A DNA stretch of 6,638 bases, taken from assembly GCA_030620935.1 (NCBI GenBank), contig JAUXIP010000118.1, positions 1 to 6,638 on the forward strand, in the 5' to 3' direction. Shown here one piece after another: positions 1 through 5,541 of this stretch (position 1 is the first letter of the stretch; each line of letters begins with the position of its first letter). The notes below the pieces were generated by a model, which had not been told where the DNA came from, did not search any database, and saw nothing but the letters and a program-made list of their open reading frames with translations. The translations under genes and the position numbers were made by a program. Origin of the DNA: Deltaproteobacteria bacterium. GTDB taxonomy: Bacteria > Desulfobacterota_B > Binatia > UBA9968.

Positions 1-73
<73 letters not shown>

Positions 74-169
74 TCCTCTACCTCTACCTCGAGACCAATC
101 CCCTAAGAACAATCCGGGCCCGGGACCTGTCTGTAACCGCCTCAATCAGCAGCTTGGACTTCTCAGTGT
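74..169 (-). other. Spacer between tRNA-Thr and tRNA-Tyr
   Basis: These 96 bases between two co-oriented tRNAs hold no gene. The only structure seen is a perfect 10-bp palindrome, CCGGGCCCGG (114-123), and a purine-rich TAGAGG tandem on the minus strand just before tRNA-Tyr. No hairpin followed by a T run is present, so read-through from tRNA-Thr into tRNA-Tyr is the likely arrangement (inference). Confidence 0.4.
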
Positions 170-244
170 TGGAGCTGGCGATAGGACTTGAACCTACAAC
201 CTGCTGATTACAAATCAGCTGCTCTACCGTTGAGCTACGCCAGC
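170..244 (-). tRNA. tRNA-Thr (anticodon TGT), CCA encoded
   Basis: On the minus strand the acceptor strands GCTGGCG and CGCCAGC pair perfectly over 7 bp. The anticodon stem GCTGA/TCAGC encloses the loop TTTGTAA, giving anticodon TGT (threonine, reading ACA/ACG-type codons). The T arm is TAGG-TTCAAGT-CCTA. The discriminator base is T and the 3' CCA is encoded (170-172). All four arms are present, so the gene looks functional. It lies upstream of tRNA-Tyr in transcription order and downstream of a sigma70-like promoter at 413-441. Confidence 0.96.
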
Positions 245-412
245 TTACATGGTGAAACAAAACGTTCACGCGCCGACGCAAAAAAATTCCTGCCACCCAT
301 TTAATAAACAGGGCGAAAGGAACAAACTGCTGGGAAGTATTGAAGTATGGACCCCGACCCCTTCAGGTAACCGACAATGACTCAGACAAGTTTTCTCCGT
401 TGTAAATCACTA
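245..412 (-). other. Probable leader of the tRNA-Thr/tRNA-Tyr transcript
   Basis: If transcription starts near 406 from the promoter at 413-441, about 160 nt precede tRNA-Thr. No convincing ORF, ribosome-binding site or second promoter is visible here. An A/T-rich patch near 280-310 does not make a -35/-10 pair. The leader would be removed by RNase P and other nucleases during tRNA maturation. Apart from serving as leader, nothing was seen in this stretch. Confidence 0.35.
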
Positions 413-441
413 TTTAAAGCACTTCCCGCCTTTTATGTCAA
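413..441 (-). promoter_or_regulatory. Sigma70-type promoter for the tRNA-Thr/tRNA-Tyr unit
   Basis: On the minus strand a perfect -35 box TTGACA (436-441) is followed after exactly 17 bp by TTTAAA (413-418), a 4/6 match to the -10 box. The start would fall near 406, pointing at tRNA-Thr. No other gene on this strand begins between here and the tRNAs, so they are the natural targets. The call rests on sequence match alone. TTTAAA is self-complementary, but no matching -35 box was found for the plus strand. Confidence 0.55.
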
Positions 442-477
442 TACCAATTTAGCCCTTTGTCCAAAGATCTCTTTTTA

Positions 478-593
478 TTGGAGAAACCCGGCGCCCTGAG
501 CCAATGAATCCGGGTCTCCAGGGCCGCCGTCCCGTTCCCTTGAGACCGGGAATCGGGGGTCCGCCGCCCCACGCTGAGAAACACTCCACAGCC
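478..593 (-). ncRNA. Candidate small structured RNA downstream of rlmB (function unknown)
   Basis: This GC-rich block can fold as a rod. The apical hairpin (510-550) has 12 pairs (CC, GGTCTC and AGGG with their partners) interrupted by two single mismatches, around a 13-nt loop. Outside it lies a large asymmetric bubble, and then a possible closing stem of GCG/CGC and TGGAG/CTCCA. Two other hairpins compete with this fold: CCCGATTCCC with GGGAACGGG (531-558), and GGAGACCCGG with CCGGGTTTCTCC (479-518). The rod-with-bubble plan and the 5' segment TGGAGTGTTTCTCAGCG recall 6S RNA, but about 116 nt is short for 6S and the match is only by eye. Strand is uncertain: minus is preferred because of a weak upstream promoter (600-626) and the direction of the neighbours. 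It could instead be a processed spacer between rlmB and the tRNAs. Confidence 0.3.
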
Positions 594-599
594 ATGTTT

Positions 600-626
600 T
601 TCTTAAGAATTTCCTCTGCGTGTCAG
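600..626 (-). promoter_or_regulatory. Weak candidate promoter upstream of the structured RNA
   Basis: On the minus strand CTGACA (621-626, 5/6 match to the -35 box) is followed after 15 bp by TAAGAA (600-605, a poor -10 box). It would start transcription near 593, just before the TGGAG arm of the folded block. The short spacing and poor -10 make this tentative. It overlaps the last codons of rlmB. Confidence 0.2.
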
Positions 627-1375
627 AGCTGACTTCTCTGTCGAAGCAGCTCATAGAAGAAAACCCCTCCCGCAACAGCTACGTTGAGGGAGCTAATCTT
701 ACCTCGCATGGGTATGGAGATGAGAAAATCACACTCTTGTCGGATCAAGGGACGTATTCCACCTCCCTCAGCCCCCAAAACTACCCCCAGCTTCTCCGGA
801 TAGCTTCTCCCAAAAAGACTCTCCTTCGCGTTACTGTCCAAGCCGACGATCCAGTAGCCTTTTTCCTTTAGAACTTGTAAGGCGCGCCTGAGATTAGGGA
901 CCTGAAAGATCTTCATATGGTGAACCGCACCGGCGGAGGTCTTGAAAACGCTAGGCGTCACACCTACCGAGCGATCTTTAGGAATGACTACATGACGAAC
1001 CCCGGCGGCCTCCGCACTACGCAGAAGCGCTCCAAAGTTGCGCGGGTCGGTCACCCCGTCTAAAAACAACACCCATTCGGGGGCAGAAGAAGAGGAACAA
1101 TCTCGGAGCAAGTCGGCAAAGACCTGATATGGGTATGACCCTACTTGAGCCACCACTCCTTGATGCTTCCTACTCTCGGCCAGACGATTCAACGCCGGTG
1201 TTTCCAGATAGCGAACAGCAATACCCTGACCTTTTGCTGCTTCCTCAATGGAGCGAATGGAAGCGCGTGGGCTTTCCCCAACAATCGCGATTTCCAATAT
1301 TTCTTGAGGTGAAGCTTTTAACTTTTCCAGAACCGGATTAATGCCGAACAAAATAGTCTTTTTTCCTCTATCCAT
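623..1375 (-). CDS. rlmB: 23S rRNA (guanosine-2'-O)-methyltransferase, SpoU/TrmH family (RlmB)
   Basis: RlmB enzymes methylate the 2'-O of a guanosine (G2251 in E. coli numbering) in the peptidyl-transferase region of 23S rRNA, using S-adenosylmethionine in a knotted SPOUT fold. The 250-residue protein has the usual N-terminal RNA-binding domain (about 1-75, opening ILFGINPVLE). The three SpoU motifs follow: NFGALLRSAEAAG (113-125, with the conserved Asn and Arg), VLGAEGGGI (199-207) and IPMRGKISSLNVAVA (221-235). Length is typical. An in-frame ATG 8 codons upstream (1399) exists. The ATG at 1375 is preferred because GGGGG lies 8 nt before it, the family begins near here, and 1399 has no ribosome-binding site and sits on the likely -10 box. 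The sister tRNA Gm18 methylase TrmH is less likely given the N-terminal domain, but substrate is inferred from family. It is divergent from lptF and upstream of the tRNAs. Confidence 0.92.
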   Translation of the reverse strand: MDRGKKTILFGINPVLEKLKASPQEILEIAIVGESPRASIRSIEEAAKGQGIAVRYLETPALNRLAESRKHQGVVAQVGSYPYQVFADLLRDCSSSSAPEWVLFLDGVTDPRNFGALLRSAEAAGVRHVVIPKDRSVGVTPSVFKTSAGAVHHMKIFQVPNLRRALQVLKEKGYWIVGLDSNAKESLFGRSYPEKLGVVLGAEGGGIRPLIRQECDFLISIPMRGKISSLNVAVAGGVFFYELLRQRSQL

Positions 1376-1383
1376 CGGGCATA

Positions 1384-1388
1384 CCCCC
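1384..1388 (-). promoter_or_regulatory. Ribosome-binding site deciding the rlmB start
   Basis: GGGGG on the minus strand lies 8 nt before the ATG at 1375. No comparable purine-rich stretch precedes the alternative ATG at 1399. This favours the shorter protein. Confidence 0.45.
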
Positions 1389-1397
1389 ACTAAAAGC

Positions 1398-1403
1398 ATT
1401 TTA
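1398..1403 (-). promoter_or_regulatory. Possible -10 box for rlmB
   Basis: TAAAAT on the minus strand matches the -10 consensus at 5 of 6 bases and would start transcription near 1391, about 15 nt before the rlmB ATG at 1375. No good -35 box is seen 16-18 bp upstream, so this is tentative. It overlaps the -35 box proposed for lptF on the other strand. Confidence 0.3.
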
Positions 1404-1428
1404 CAACAAAAGACGCACCGGATAACAT
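1400..1428 (+). promoter_or_regulatory. Sigma70-type promoter for lptF-lptG, predicting a leaderless mRNA
   Basis: TTTACA (1400-1405, 5/6 match to the -35 box) is followed after exactly 17 bp by TAACAT (1423-1428, 4/6 match to the -10 box). The expected start is near A1435, only about 3 nt before the lptF GTG at 1438. That fits the lack of any Shine-Dalgarno sequence in front of lptF. The promoter lies wholly within the rlmB-lptF gap. Confidence 0.5.
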
Positions 1429-1437
1429 GTCCCTACA

Positions 1438-2631
1438 GTGAAACGAATCCTAAGCTTTTATGTCGTCTCCGAGATCCTTCCTCCCTTCCTGTTCGGTCTC
1501 TTAGCCTTCACTTTTATACTCCTTATCGCCCGCATCCTAAGACTCGTTGAATTGGTGGTGACGCGCGGTGTCCCACTGCTGGAAATGGCCAAACTCTTCG
1601 GCTTGATTCTCCCGACCTTCTTAGAAATGACCATACCCATGGCCCTTCTGTTCGGCATCTTTCTCGGTCTCACCAGGCTTTCCAATGACCAGGAGATCCT
1701 CGCGCTAAAAGCCACTGGAATCAGCCCCACCCAGCTTCTTCTCCCCATCGGGATACTCGCCCTGGTTGTCTCTTCACTCACCCTGTTGCTCACGACTTCA
1801 CTCCGACCCGCAGCCAACCTAGCGCTAAAAAAGGAGCTCTATAACCTCGGCAAGAGCCATATCGAGACGGCACTGAAAGAAAAAATCTTCAACGATGACT
1901 TTCCGGGCGTGGTCATCTATATGGAGAAAATGGTTCCACCAGGAAACACTTCCCAAGGAGTTCTCATTGTGGACCGGCGTAATCCGGGGAGGGAAACAGT
2001 CATTATCGGCAAGGTCGCTCTTTTCCTTCCCAACGAAGAGTCCAAGACCATGAGTCTGAAGCTCTTTGATGGAACTGTCCACGAGAGAGGCAAGACCCGG
2101 TCAGGGTTCAGCCAGACCCACTTTAATGTTTACGACTTCAAACTCGATCTCGTGGAGGCATTCAGCCCTACGAAAAAAAAGGGGCGCAAGCCCAGAGAGA
2201 TGTCGCTTCCGCGCTTAATGAAAATAATGCGTCTCAAAGAAGAACAGGGTCTTAAGGTAACCGAAGAGCTGATAGAGTTTCATCAAAGATTTGCTTTTGC
2301 CTTTGCGCCCATTATTTTAAGTCTTCTTGCACTTTCCTTGGTCATGGTCCCGTCCCGCTCGCGCACGAGCCGTCCTTGGGGACTCACGCTATGCCTCACC
2401 TGGCTGCTTGTCTACTACGGCTTGCTTTCCCTGGGAAAGGCATTGGGAGAACGGGAAATTCTCCCGCCGGTTTTAGCTCTCTGGCTTCCTAACATCATCC
2501 TGGGGCTCACCGCAATCCACCTTTTTAGAAAAGCACTTACGGAATCTCCCCTTTTCGTCCTAACGCAGTTGAAAAATTTGTCCCTATACCTAAACAGCAA
2601 ACTGATCAACTTCAAACAAAAAATTCCTTGA
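1438..2631 (+). CDS. lptF: LPS export ABC transporter permease LptF (YjgP/YjgQ family)
   Basis: LptF pairs with LptG in the inner membrane. With the LptB ATPase they extract lipopolysaccharide and push it onto the LptC/A/D bridge to the outer membrane. The 397-residue sequence shows the family layout. Three N-terminal membrane segments (about 14-34, 50-78, 99-121) come first, then a periplasmic beta-rich domain (about 123-280), then three more membrane segments (about 285-305, 313-333, 341-364). The opening MKRILSFYVVSEILPPFLFG is typical. The GTG start is the only upstream candidate in frame and has no Shine-Dalgarno sequence; a promoter places the mRNA start about 3 nt before it. After the sixth membrane segment a polar, Leu/Asn/Lys-rich tail of about 30 residues makes it longer than E. 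coli LptF (366). The stop overlaps the lptG ribosome-binding site. LptF rather than LptG is assigned from being first in the pair and from its N-terminus. Confidence 0.93.
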   Translation: MKRILSFYVVSEILPPFLFGLLAFTFILLIARILRLVELVVTRGVPLLEMAKLFGLILPTFLEMTIPMALLFGIFLGLTRLSNDQEILALKATGISPTQLLLPIGILALVVSSLTLLLTTSLRPAANLALKKELYNLGKSHIETALKEKIFNDDFPGVVIYMEKMVPPGNTSQGVLIVDRRNPGRETVIIGKVALFLPNEESKTMSLKLFDGTVHERGKTRSGFSQTHFNVYDFKLDLVEAFSPTKKKGRKPREMSLPRLMKIMRLKEEQGLKVTEELIEFHQRFAFAFAPIILSLLALSLVMVPSRSRTSRPWGLTLCLTWLLVYYGLLSLGKALGEREILPPVLALWLPNIILGLTAIHLFRKALTESPLFVLTQLKNLSLYLNSKLINFKQKIP

Positions 2632-2633
2632 GG
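2630..2633 (+). promoter_or_regulatory. lptG ribosome-binding site overlapping the lptF stop
   Basis: GAGG overlaps the lptF TGA (2629-2631) and lies 5 nt before the TTG start of lptG. It is the main support for that unusual start and suggests translational coupling of the two permease genes. Confidence 0.6.
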
Positions 2634-2638
2634 TCATC

Positions 2639-3748
2639 TTGAAAAAAATCAGTTCCATCAAATTGCTGCCCACAGGAACCATTTTGGACAGGTATCTGAT
2701 CCGCGGCTTTCTAAAAATATTTCTCCTGAGCCTTTTATGCGCCATAGGTTTGTACCTCATCGTCGATTTTTTTGAAAAAATCGACAATCTCTTGAAAGCG
2801 GACGCGCCCTTGTGGACCTCAGTCCGATATTTTCTTTATAAAATCCCGTTGCTGATCGCCCATGTTTTTGGATTTGCCACCCTCTTTGCTACTCTGTTTT
2901 CCATCGGCATGTTGACTCGATCCCACGAGATTACGGCCATGCGTTCCGGCGGCCTCAGCCTGCATCGGATATCGCTGCCGTTGCTTATACTTGCCCTTTG
3001 GATAGGTCTCTTCGCTTTCTTCTGGAATGAAGCCTTGGTCCCCATTTTTACCCGCCAGGCTCATTACATCTACAAAACAGAAGTCAAAAAAAAGCAGCCC
3101 AAGAGTCTTATCGGGACTAGGAATATCTGGATACGCGGAGACGCGAGTTTTATCAGCGTAGATCATTTCGACGCGAAGCAAAGCGTCCTCAAAGGAATAT
3201 CCATATTCCTTCTCAACCGAGATTTCAGCCTGAGAGCGCTGATCGAGGTCCCTTCGGCTCGCTGGACGAACTCACGCTGGGAGGCAGAAGGAGGCACGGA
3301 ATGGCGCTTCCTCTCCAGCGGAGAGATGTCCCAGCGCAAGATAGAGACTGTTCTACCCCTCTCCCAAACCCCGGAGGACTTTAAGCTCCTGATTCGAAAG
3401 CCGGAGGAGTTTAGCTTCTTTGATTTAAGAAGACATATCGCCGATCTAAAAGAGAAAGGAATTGATACCACGGAATTCGAGGTCGATCTCCAGATCAAGC
3501 TGGCGCTGCCGCTCGTTTCTCCGCTGATGATCTTCCTGGGCATTCCATTTGCCCTTAAACATGGCCAGGGAGGAGGAATCGGCCTGAGTTTCGGTTTGAG
3601 TATGCTGATCGGTTTTTTCTACTGGCTTGTGCTGGCTTTCAGCGTCTCTCTGGGGCACAGCGGGGCCTTGCCCCCCTGGATTGCGGCATGGCTCCCCAAC
3701 CTGACCCTGGCAATGGTCGGCCTATTCTTCTTCACCGGCGAGGAATAG
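2639..3748 (+). CDS. lptG: LPS export ABC transporter permease LptG (YjgP/YjgQ family)
   Basis: This is the second half of the LptF-LptG heterodimer that moves LPS out of the inner membrane. The 369-residue length is normal for the family. The N-terminus carries the conserved ILDRYLIRGFLKIF, followed by membrane segments at about 25-46, 66-92 and 110-130. A periplasmic beta-rich domain spans roughly 131-285 (with NIWIRGDASFISVDHFD near 162-178). Three C-terminal segments follow at about 288-306, 312-338 and 344-365. IPFALKHGQGGGIGLSFG (302-319), between segments 4 and 5, is characteristic. The start is TTG, chosen because GAGG lies 5 nt upstream and no ATG or GTG is available before the conserved N-terminus. 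It follows lptF by 7 nt and surely shares its transcript. No T-rich terminator hairpin follows it; instead an inverted-repeat island begins. Confidence 0.94.
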   Translation: MKKISSIKLLPTGTILDRYLIRGFLKIFLLSLLCAIGLYLIVDFFEKIDNLLKADAPLWTSVRYFLYKIPLLIAHVFGFATLFATLFSIGMLTRSHEITAMRSGGLSLHRISLPLLILALWIGLFAFFWNEALVPIFTRQAHYIYKTEVKKKQPKSLIGTRNIWIRGDASFISVDHFDAKQSVLKGISIFLLNRDFSLRALIEVPSARWTNSRWEAEGGTEWRFLSSGEMSQRKIETVLPLSQTPEDFKLLIRKPEEFSFFDLRRHIADLKEKGIDTTEFEVDLQIKLALPLVSPLMIFLGIPFALKHGQGGGIGLSFGLSMLIGFFYWLVLAFSVSLGHSGALPPWIAAWLPNLTLAMVGLFFFTGEE

Positions 3749-3782
3749 AATTACCCAGCAGAGTGCTGAAAAACTTTGCTCA

Positions 3783-3810
3783 CAGGCTGCTCAAAAAGAT
3801 CTCAGATGCG
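3783..3810 (+). repeat. Left arm of the island's flanking inverted repeat
   Basis: It begins CAGGCTGCTCAAAAAG and ends CAGATGCG. The reverse complement of 4037-4063 begins CAGGCTGCTGAAAAAG and ends CATCTGCG. The two differ by four substitutions and one inserted base. A shorter fragment of the same motif (GCTGAAAAAC) lies just to the left at about 3769-3778. Confidence 0.6.
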
Positions 3811-3882
3811 AGGCTTCGACCGTGAGCTCCCCTCGACCTGAGCTCGGGACGAAGGCAGCCGAACGGCGCGCGACAAATCGAT

Positions 3883-3924
3883 CCTTCGGCGGAGTCTATC
3901 CTGAGCGGAGCCGAAGGGCTCAGG
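3883..3924 (+). repeat. REP-like palindromic unit with two competing hairpins
   Basis: CCTTCGGC (3883-3890) pairs with GCCGAAGG (3910-3917). CCTGAGC (3900-3906) pairs with GCTCAGG (3918-3924). The two stems overlap and cannot form together. A further partial copy, CAGGCTCAGC, follows at 3927-3936. Similar CTGAGCG/CCGAAGG units recur in many environmental genomes; that statement is from memory. Confidence 0.5.
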
Positions 3925-3952
3925 ACAGGCTCAGCGCAGGCGTACAGCATCA

Positions 3953-4030
3953 GTTTCTAGTTCCTTGTTCCTGGTTTCTAGTTTCTAGTTTCCGGTCAAC
4001 TAGGAACTTGAAACTGAAAACTAGAAACTA
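3953..4030. repeat. CTAGTTTC-type palindromic repeat
   Basis: The left half repeats units such as TTTCTAG and TAGTTTCTAGTTTCC (3979-3993). The right half (4003-4030) ends GAAAACTAGAAACTA, an imperfect reverse complement. The block can fold into a long A/U-rich hairpin closed around GGTCAAC. Its translation in any frame gives only low-complexity peptide. Confidence 0.5.
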
Positions 4031-4036
4031 CGAGTC

Positions 4037-4063
4037 CGCAGATGAGGCTTTTTCAGCAGCCTG
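4037..4063 (-). repeat. Right arm of the island's flanking inverted repeat, abutting the argC stop
   Basis: This is the inverted partner of 3783-3810. Within it GGCTTTTTCAGCAGCC can form a small hairpin. The arm lies immediately after the argC stop codon (TAG at 4064-4066 on the minus strand), so the argC message would end inside this structure. Confidence 0.6.
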
Positions 4064-5131
4064 CTAGGGGACCAAGGCCGCGGCACTGATCCCTTCGACT
4101 TCAGGCCACCCATACATCAGATTCATATTTTGCACCGCCTGACCCGCCGCGCCCTTAACCAAGTTGTCAATGACCGTGATCACCACAAGACCTCCCGCGC
4201 GGGTGTCGTATCGCAACCCGATGGCACAATCATTGGAACCACGGACCTCCTTCGCCTGGGGAAAGCAGCCATAAGGGAGAATGCGGACAAAGGGGTCCCG
4301 GCGATAAAAATCTTGATAGATCCCGGCGAGCTTTTTCTCTCCAGGAAATCTTTTGAGCTTAACGTACATCGTGGAGAGAATGCCTCGGCTCATAGGGACC
4401 AAGTGAGGGGTGAAAATGACCAAGACCGATTTCTTAGCGATCTGGCCAAGCTCCTGCTCGATCTCAGGTGTGTGTCGATGAACGCCGACGTTATAGGCCT
4501 TGAAGTTCTCATTCACCTCGCTAAAGGAAAGTTCCACGCTGCTGCTTCTTCCGGCTCCGGTAACGCCTGATTTCGCGTCGATCACCACGGTTCCCTGAAC
4601 CATGATTTTGGCAAACAGAGGCGCTAAGCCGAGCAAGGCTCCCGTGGGGTAACAACCCGGGACGGCAACGAGCCTCGCCTTGGGCAGGTTTTTACGGTGA
4701 AGTTCGGGCAGTCCGAAAATAGCTTCAGTCAAAAGATGCTGGGCGTTATGCGTCCGGTACCACCGGCGATAGACCTCGGCATCGTGGAGGCGGAAATCAG
4801 CGCTCAAATCGATTACCCGAGCGCCTTGCTCCACCAGATCGGCAATCACATCCATAGAGGTTCCATGAGGAAGCGCGGTAAACAACAGGTCGGCCTCTGC
4901 GACGATTTTCTTTACCCGAATCTTTTCCAGAGTGAGGTCGCACTTGCCCGCGAGCGACGGGTAGACATCGCTCACGCGTTTGCCCACATATTGCTGTGAG
5001 GTAACAACCGTCAGCCGGACCCGAGGGTGCTGGAGCAGTATACGGAGGAGTTCCACGCCGGCGTAGCCAGTGGCACCGAGTACCCCGACCCGTATATGCC
5101 TCTGTCTACCGGTAGATAATGTCTTAGCCAA
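4064..5131 (-). CDS. argC: N-acetyl-gamma-glutamyl-phosphate reductase
   Basis: ArgC catalyses the third step of arginine biosynthesis, the NADPH-dependent reduction of N-acetylglutamyl phosphate to the semialdehyde, in the cytoplasm. The 355-residue protein has the Rossmann nucleotide-binding motif GATGYAG (19-25), the substrate segment GLPEL (140-144) and the active-site cysteine in AVPGCYPTGA (Cys160). HRHTPEI (218-224) carries the expected catalytic histidine, and KGAAGQAVQNMN (326-337) is the C-terminal cofactor motif. Length fits the long ArgC type (about 345). The start is TTG, the furthest upstream candidate in frame. No Shine-Dalgarno sequence precedes it, but the rpsI stop lies only 5 nt before, so it is probably read by ribosomes finishing rpsI. 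The conserved RVGVLGATGYAG begins at residue 14, so no later start is better. It is last in rplM-rpsI-argC and convergent with lptG. Confidence 0.95.
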   Translation of the reverse strand: MAKTLSTGRQRHIRVGVLGATGYAGVELLRILLQHPRVRLTVVTSQQYVGKRVSDVYPSLAGKCDLTLEKIRVKKIVAEADLLFTALPHGTSMDVIADLVEQGARVIDLSADFRLHDAEVYRRWYRTHNAQHLLTEAIFGLPELHRKNLPKARLVAVPGCYPTGALLGLAPLFAKIMVQGTVVIDAKSGVTGAGRSSSVELSFSEVNENFKAYNVGVHRHTPEIEQELGQIAKKSVLVIFTPHLVPMSRGILSTMYVKLKRFPGEKKLAGIYQDFYRRDPFVRILPYGCFPQAKEVRGSNDCAIGLRYDTRAGGLVVITVIDNLVKGAAGQAVQNMNLMYGWPEVEGISAAALVP

Positions 5132-5136
5132 CGGTT

Positions 5137-5529
5137 TTAGCGTTTGGAATACTGCGGTCGCTTGCGTGCCTTATGGCGGCCGTATTTCTTCCGCTCCACA
5201 GCACGAGGATCGCGGGTGACAAAACCTGCTTTTTTAAGTGGGGGACGAAAATCCGGGTTGGCTCCCATGAGGGCCCGAGTGATCCCATGACGAATCGCAC
5301 CTGCTTGGCCTGAAGAGCCACCACCCTGGACATTTACTTCAGTATCAAAGCTACCCGCCGTCTGGGTAACCTGGAAAGGCTGCAAGACAATCATCCGTGC
5401 CGTCTCCCGGCCAAAGTACTCCTCCAAACTCCGGCCGTTTACCAACACCTGACCCTTTCCCTCTTTCAGGCGAACGCGGGCCACCGACGTTTTCCGCCTA
5501 CCCGTCGCATAAAAGAGCTTCTCTGCCAT
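5137..5529 (-). CDS. rpsI: 30S ribosomal protein S9
   Basis: S9 binds the 16S rRNA head, and its basic C-terminal tail reaches the P-site tRNA. The 130-residue length is exactly typical. The family signatures are present: [15 protein letters not shown] (7-21), the [10 protein letters not shown] segment (30-39), [19 protein letters not shown] (69-87) and the basic tail [18 protein letters not shown] (113-130), ending in the invariant SKR. The ATG at 5529 has AGGAG at a 7-nt spacing. It follows rplM by 10 nt and precedes argC by 5 nt, so all three are one transcription unit. Confidence 0.98.
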   Translation of the reverse strand: MAEKLFYATGRRKTSVARVRLKEGKGQVLVNGRSLEEYFGRETARMIVLQPFQVTQTAGSFDTEVNVQGGGSSGQAGAIRHGITRALMGANPDFRPPLKKAGFVTRDPRAVERKKYGRHKARKRPQYSKR

Positions 5530-5536
5530 GCCTTCA

Positions 5537-5541
5537 CTCCT
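5537..5541 (-). promoter_or_regulatory. rpsI ribosome-binding site overlapping the rplM stop
   Basis: AGGAG on the minus strand lies 7 nt before the rpsI ATG. It overlaps the rplM TAG (5540-5542) within TAGGAG. This is the best Shine-Dalgarno match in the unit and implies tight L13-S9 coupling. Confidence 0.7.

Larger units (their letters stand above)
3749..4063. repeat. Non-coding island of nested inverted repeats between lptG and argC
   Basis: This 315-bp gap between two convergent genes holds no credible gene. It is bounded by imperfect inverted copies of a 27-28 nt sequence starting CAGGCTGCT, at 3783-3810 and, inverted, 4037-4063; about 23 positions agree. Between them lie a set of mutually exclusive GC-rich hairpins (3883-3924) and an A/T-rich palindromic block built on CTAGTTTC (3953-4030). 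A further weak 8-bp hairpin just after lptG is AGCAGAGT with ACTTTGCT (3759-3782). The sequences resemble dispersed repeats of deltaproteobacterial and related genomes, from memory only. No transposase or target-site duplication is visible. It could be a MITE-like or REP-like composite, and its hairpins may also end both convergent transcripts. Confidence 0.6.

Noticed and set aside
84..296. 70-codon minus-strand open frame across tRNA-Thr
   Set aside because: Its central part (WRSSTVEQLICNQQVVGSSP) is a translated tRNA-Thr gene, a common artefact.
478..593. Firm assignment of the structured block as 6S RNA (ssrS)
   Set aside because: The length is well below the usual 150-200 nt and the strand is unsure. 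A covariance search is needed, so it stays a low-confidence structured RNA.
475..675. 66-codon minus-strand open frame over the structured block
   Set aside because: It overlaps the rlmB 3' end, has no recognisable domain, and its composition reflects GC-rich hairpins. RNA structure explains the block better.
620..871. 83-codon plus-strand open frame
   Set aside because: It is antisense to the C-terminal SpoU motifs of rlmB and has no independent support.
3759..3782. Intrinsic terminator after lptG (AGCAGAGT/ACTTTGCT)
   Set aside because: The stem is present but is followed by CACAGGC instead of a T run.
3749..4063. CRISPR array
   Set aside because: The repeats are palindromic and unevenly spaced; there are no regular direct repeats with unique spacers and no cas genes.
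3822..4067. Open frame of 81 codons on the plus strand in the lptG-argC gap
   Set aside because: It runs through the repeat units and gives peptide patterns (PERSRR, NLKLKTRN) typical of translated repeats. It has no ribosome-binding site or domain.
4130..4570. 146-codon plus-strand open frame
   Set aside because: It lies fully antisense to argC, whose catalytic motifs are intact. The protein resembles no known family.
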